A stretch of DNA of 64,000 nucleotides, taken from the NCBI RefSeq assembly GCF_035942955.1, contig NZ_DASZCQ010000030.1, positions 1 through 64,000 of the forward strand. Direction: 5' to 3'. The stretch is from DASYTH01 sp035942955. Its GTDB lineage: Bacteria; Actinomycetota; Actinomycetes; Mycobacteriales; Pseudonocardiaceae. Under the pieces are notes generated by a model. It was not told where the DNA came from. It did not search any database and was given only the letters and a program-made list of their open reading frames with translations. Shown piece by piece: positions 61,584 to 64,000 of the stretch. Positions within the stretch are counted from its first letter, which is position 1; the number at the start of each line of letters is the position of its first letter. The position numbers and the translations under genes were made by a program.

Positions 61584-63196
61584 CTCGACTCCTTTCCGAC
61601 GGGGCGGAACTCGGCCGGCGCGAAGTGCGGGCTGCTCGCGGCGAGGCGCAGCGCCGCGAGCCCCTCGGCACGCACGATCCGGGTCGGGGTGTAGAGATCC
61701 TTGTCGTGCCACAGCGGGGGATACGGCGGCTCGCCGTCGCGTCGCAGCCACTCGCAACCCCGACCGAGCGCCCGGCCGGTCACCTCGCCGGCATGGACAG
61801 TCCGCACCCGAGCCAGCACCTGCACCGCATAGGCGGTCTCCTCACAGGTGCCAGCCCACCGTCCCCATGAGCCGTCCGGGCGCTGGGTGTCCAGCAGCCA
61901 GTCCACCGCCTTGGCCAGCGTGCCGGTCGCCAGGTCGCCGCCGTACCTGGCTAGCGCCAAGGCCGCGCAAGCCGTTGCGTAGTAAGGCGAAGCGTGCCAC
62001 TTGTCCGACCAGCTGCCGTCGGCCTCCTGGCGTTCGCACAGCCAGGCGGTGATTCGCGCCATGGCGTCGGCGTAGCGGGTGCATTGCGGCGGGTCGAGCC
62101 GCAGGCAGTCGCCGAAGGACTGCAGGACATGGGCATTCGTACTGGTCGACGGGGTACGTTCATCGGGAAAGCAGGCGAAGTGACCGTCGTGAGCCCGGTA
62201 GACCCACAAGACCTCCGGCGAACGCGGACTGCCCAGCCGCGCCAATGCGCTCAGGGCTGTGGCGGTGTCGTCGGCATCCGGCGGCAGGCCGGGTCCGCCG
62301 GCCACCCCGAACTCGCCGAACGCGGCGTGCAGACTGCGCACCAGGCCGCGGTACGGGCGCGGCACCAAGCCCGCCCCGGCGAGCGTGCACAGCACCCAGA
62401 CCCGTTCGAAGACCGCCAGCGGTGCGGCCACCGGCACCGGACCGCCACCGCGGCGCTGCACCGCCTCCAGATAGCGGACCCCCGGATGGCATCCGGCCCG
62501 CACCTCGCTGTCGCCCAACCACACCGCAGTGGCCGCGGGTGAACAGCCGACGTTGCACCGCATCGGGTCGATCAACCGCGCTCCCCGAGCCGCGTCGCCG
62601 TAAATCTCCAGCGAGTGCAGCAGCTTCATCGGCAGCGGATGGCCCCGGCCCACCGCCGCGCGAAGACCGGCCAGCAACCGTATGTTTCCCCCAGGGTGCT
62701 GTATCAACCGGCGCCCTCGCCATTCCTCCAGCCCGATCGGTAGGTCCTGGTCCAGGTGGGAATTGATCTCGGCGATCAGGCTCGGCACGACGATCTCCAC
62801 CGCAACCGTGTCCGGCAGCGGCGCCGGCTCATCGACGTTCAATCGTCGGAACAACGCATCCAATCCGCGGTGGACCGAGCTGGTCAACACGCCCCGCCGG
62901 ATCGGTGGTCTGCTCTGCGCAGGCGGGTTCCGCACAACAGACAGCAATGCTTCTGTTGCGCTCAGCGTTGGCACCAAACCATATCTGTTCTGCCCGGTCC
63001 AACTGCCGTCCGACCGCTGTTCGTTGAGGAGGAAATACACTCGCCGCGCGTGTCCATGTAGTGACGGTGCGTACCGAACTAACCGTCCGGTCTCATAAAC
63101 TGACAGAGAGAAATCACCTTGAAGATCGGTTGCCATTTCCGCTAACAGCGCTGCGGCGGTTTGTGGCCAAATCCTGGACAAGTCGATGCAGGGCAC
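61580..63196 (-). CDS. Class II diterpene cyclase (ent-copalyl-diphosphate-synthase-like, DxDD)
   Basis: A protein of about 538 residues with two alpha-barrel domains. The acid motif is PPDADDTATAL (DxDD), and QW-type repeats are seen (RSDGSWTGQNRYG, EADGSWSDKW, RPDGSWGRWAG). The family protonates geranylgeranyl diphosphate to give a bicyclic diphosphate such as CPP. GTG 63196 has GAGGAAG nine bases upstream; an ATG at 63247 is an alternative. No GGPP synthase or class I cyclase is adjacent. It heads the cyclase-P450-UbiA operon. Confidence 0.9.
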   Translation of the reverse strand: MPCIDLSRIWPQTAAALLAEMATDLQGDFSLSVYETGRLVRYAPSLHGHARRVYFLLNEQRSDGSWTGQNRYGLVPTLSATEALLSVVRNPPAQSRPPIRRGVLTSSVHRGLDALFRRLNVDEPAPLPDTVAVEIVVPSLIAEINSHLDQDLPIGLEEWRGRRLIQHPGGNIRLLAGLRAAVGRGHPLPMKLLHSLEIYGDAARGARLIDPMRCNVGCSPAATAVWLGDSEVRAGCHPGVRYLEAVQRRGGGPVPVAAPLAVFERVWVLCTLAGAGLVPRPYRGLVRSLHAAFGEFGVAGGPGLPPDADDTATALSALARLGSPRSPEVLWVYRAHDGHFACFPDERTPSTSTNAHVLQSFGDCLRLDPPQCTRYADAMARITAWLCERQEADGSWSDKWHASPYYATACAALALARYGGDLATGTLAKAVDWLLDTQRPDGSWGRWAGTCEETAYAVQVLARVRTVHAGEVTGRALGRGCEWLRRDGEPPYPPLWHDKDLYTPTRIVRAEGLAALRLAASSPHFAPAEFRPVGKESR

Positions 63197-63634
63197 CGTC
63201 AGAACTTCCTCGAAACGACTGGCAAGTGAGGGCGCCAAGGGTAGCATTCTCCAAGTCCAAAATACACCATAAACTTAAGATGATCTCTTCGTCCAATGGG
63301 GTCACGTGTTGCCAGTGCCGCAGTGGGTCATGGTCCTCCAGCTCGGCGAGGATCCGCTCGCCTGGGACCCAGATCCTCGGGTGGCCGCCGTGAGCGCGAA
63401 TCGGCGTCACTCACGCTGCACAGGACGGATCGTGGCAGATGGCGAGCTGTTGCAGCGCGCTCGGCCTCCGACGCCGAGCGTTGGCGACAGCATTGACGTC
63501 TGATCTCGGCGAAGGCGCTACGCAGGCACCTTCGGATCGGAGTGACATCGTCTGTCGGTTCCGCCTGAATACTGACCCCCTCGTTCCGGGTGAGGCTTAA
63601 CCCTCTCTGATCTTGAGGGAGTGCTCAACGTGGA
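63197..63634. other. Intergenic region upstream of the terpenoid operon
   Basis: About 430 bases. Short frames occur on both strands, none with family features. The AT-rich 63240-63290 part (AAAATACACCATAAACTT) is the likely operon promoter. Confidence 0.4.
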
Positions 63635-64000
63635 TGGGCGGAGATCCGTCGGTTGCATCGGGCCGACGGGATGGGGATCAAGGTGATCGCCCGTCGGCTC
63701 GGGATCGCTCGGAACACGGTGCGCAAGGCGCTGGTGTGCCTCGAGCCACCGAAGTATGTGCGAGCGCCGAAGGGGTCGATCGTGGATGCGGTCGAGCCGC
63801 AGGTCCGGCCGCTGCTGGCGGAGTCCCCGGAGATACCCCCAGCGTGATCATGGAACGGGTCGGCTGATCAAGGGCTGGGGCCGGGTCCCAAGGCGCTGGT
63901 CTGGGACAACGAGTCCGCGGTCGGATCGTGGCGAGGTGGGCGGCCGGTGTTGACCGAGGCGATGAACGCTTTCCGCGGGACGTTGGGGATCAAGGTCATC
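63635..64000 (+). pseudogene. IS21-family transposase (IstA) remnant, runs off the window
   Basis: One frame reads MGIKVIARRLGIARNTVRKA and PKYVRAPKGSIVDAVEPQVR, the HTH and linker of IstA. After an internal deletion another frame reads LVWDNESAVGSWRGGRP and TEAMNAFRGTLGIKVI, part of the integrase catalytic core. The element is broken; the rest lies beyond 64000. Confidence 0.8.

Noticed and set aside
63197..63410. Separate minus-strand gene upstream of the diterpene cyclase
   Set aside because: A 98-codon frame exists but overlaps the cyclase start in another frame and shows no family motif.

Overview
The window is high-GC actinomycete chromosome. GTG starts, ATGA-coupled operons, a StrR-type pathway regulator, a LAL-type LuxR regulator, two SAV2177/DUF574-type methyltransferases and a CebR-type operator point to a secondary-metabolite-rich actinomycete, possibly Pseudonocardiaceae; the family is an inference. 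No rRNA, tRNA or CRISPR array was recognised.

Layout. 1-6.8 kb: end of a sugar-uptake lipoprotein gene, a P450, a phosphoribosyltransferase, a large LAL regulator and an acyl-CoA ligase. 6.8-12.1 kb: an SMR efflux gene, then a compact metabolic group (two methyltransferases, HAD phosphatase, transaldolase, an altered alanine-dehydrogenase-fold protein, AdoMet decarboxylase). 12.6-16.4 kb: two coupled genes for secreted low-complexity proteins, one an SGNH hydrolase carrying a frameshift. 16.6-22.7 kb: a two-component system, a GNAT acetyltransferase and a molybdate uptake operon with its own HTH-TOBE protein. 23.0-44.9 kb: the main biosynthetic locus. 45.3-51.9 kb: secreted plant-polysaccharide enzymes (GH62, GH43-CBM6, CE1-CBM2, alpha/beta hydrolase) with remnants of GH95, CBM13 and a sugar-binding protein and one CebR-like operator. 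52-57.6 kb: mobile-element debris and a duplicated regulatory locus. 57.6-59.4 kb: two DUF574 methyltransferases. 59.4-63.2 kb: a three-gene terpenoid operon (DxDD class II cyclase, P450, UbiA). 63.6-64.0 kb: a broken IS21-type transposase.

Main result. The last gene of an eleven-gene minus-strand operon (40217 down to 29153) encodes a fluorinase: SAM plus fluoride gives 5'-fluoro-5'-deoxyadenosine. It keeps the fluorinase-specific loop and nearly all recalled active-site residues of Streptomyces cattleya FlA. The same operon encodes a nucleoside phosphorylase, a ThiD-type pyrimidine kinase, a thymidylate-synthase homologue with the Asn-to-Asp change typical of cytidylate hydroxymethylases, two APH-fold kinases, a cytidine-deaminase-fold protein, a TenA-family protein, a JmjC/cupin oxygenase, an AsnB-type amidotransferase and an aspartate-carbamoyltransferase homologue that has lost its aspartate-binding arginine. 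A MilB/NDT-type nucleotide N-glycosidase, an MFS exporter, a CPA2 antiporter and a polyprenyl-linked pentose module (Ugd, UDP-xylose synthase, UGM-like flavoenzyme, GtrA, GT2, GT87) flank it under a StrR-like regulator.

My reading is that this cluster joins enzymatic C-F bond formation to 5-hydroxymethylpyrimidine chemistry of the bacimethrin/mildiomycin kind, probably giving a fluorinated, glycosylated nucleoside-type product. Genes for the fluoroacetate/4-fluorothreonine branch (isomerase, aldolase, FTase, FlK) are absent from the window, so a different fluorometabolite is likely.
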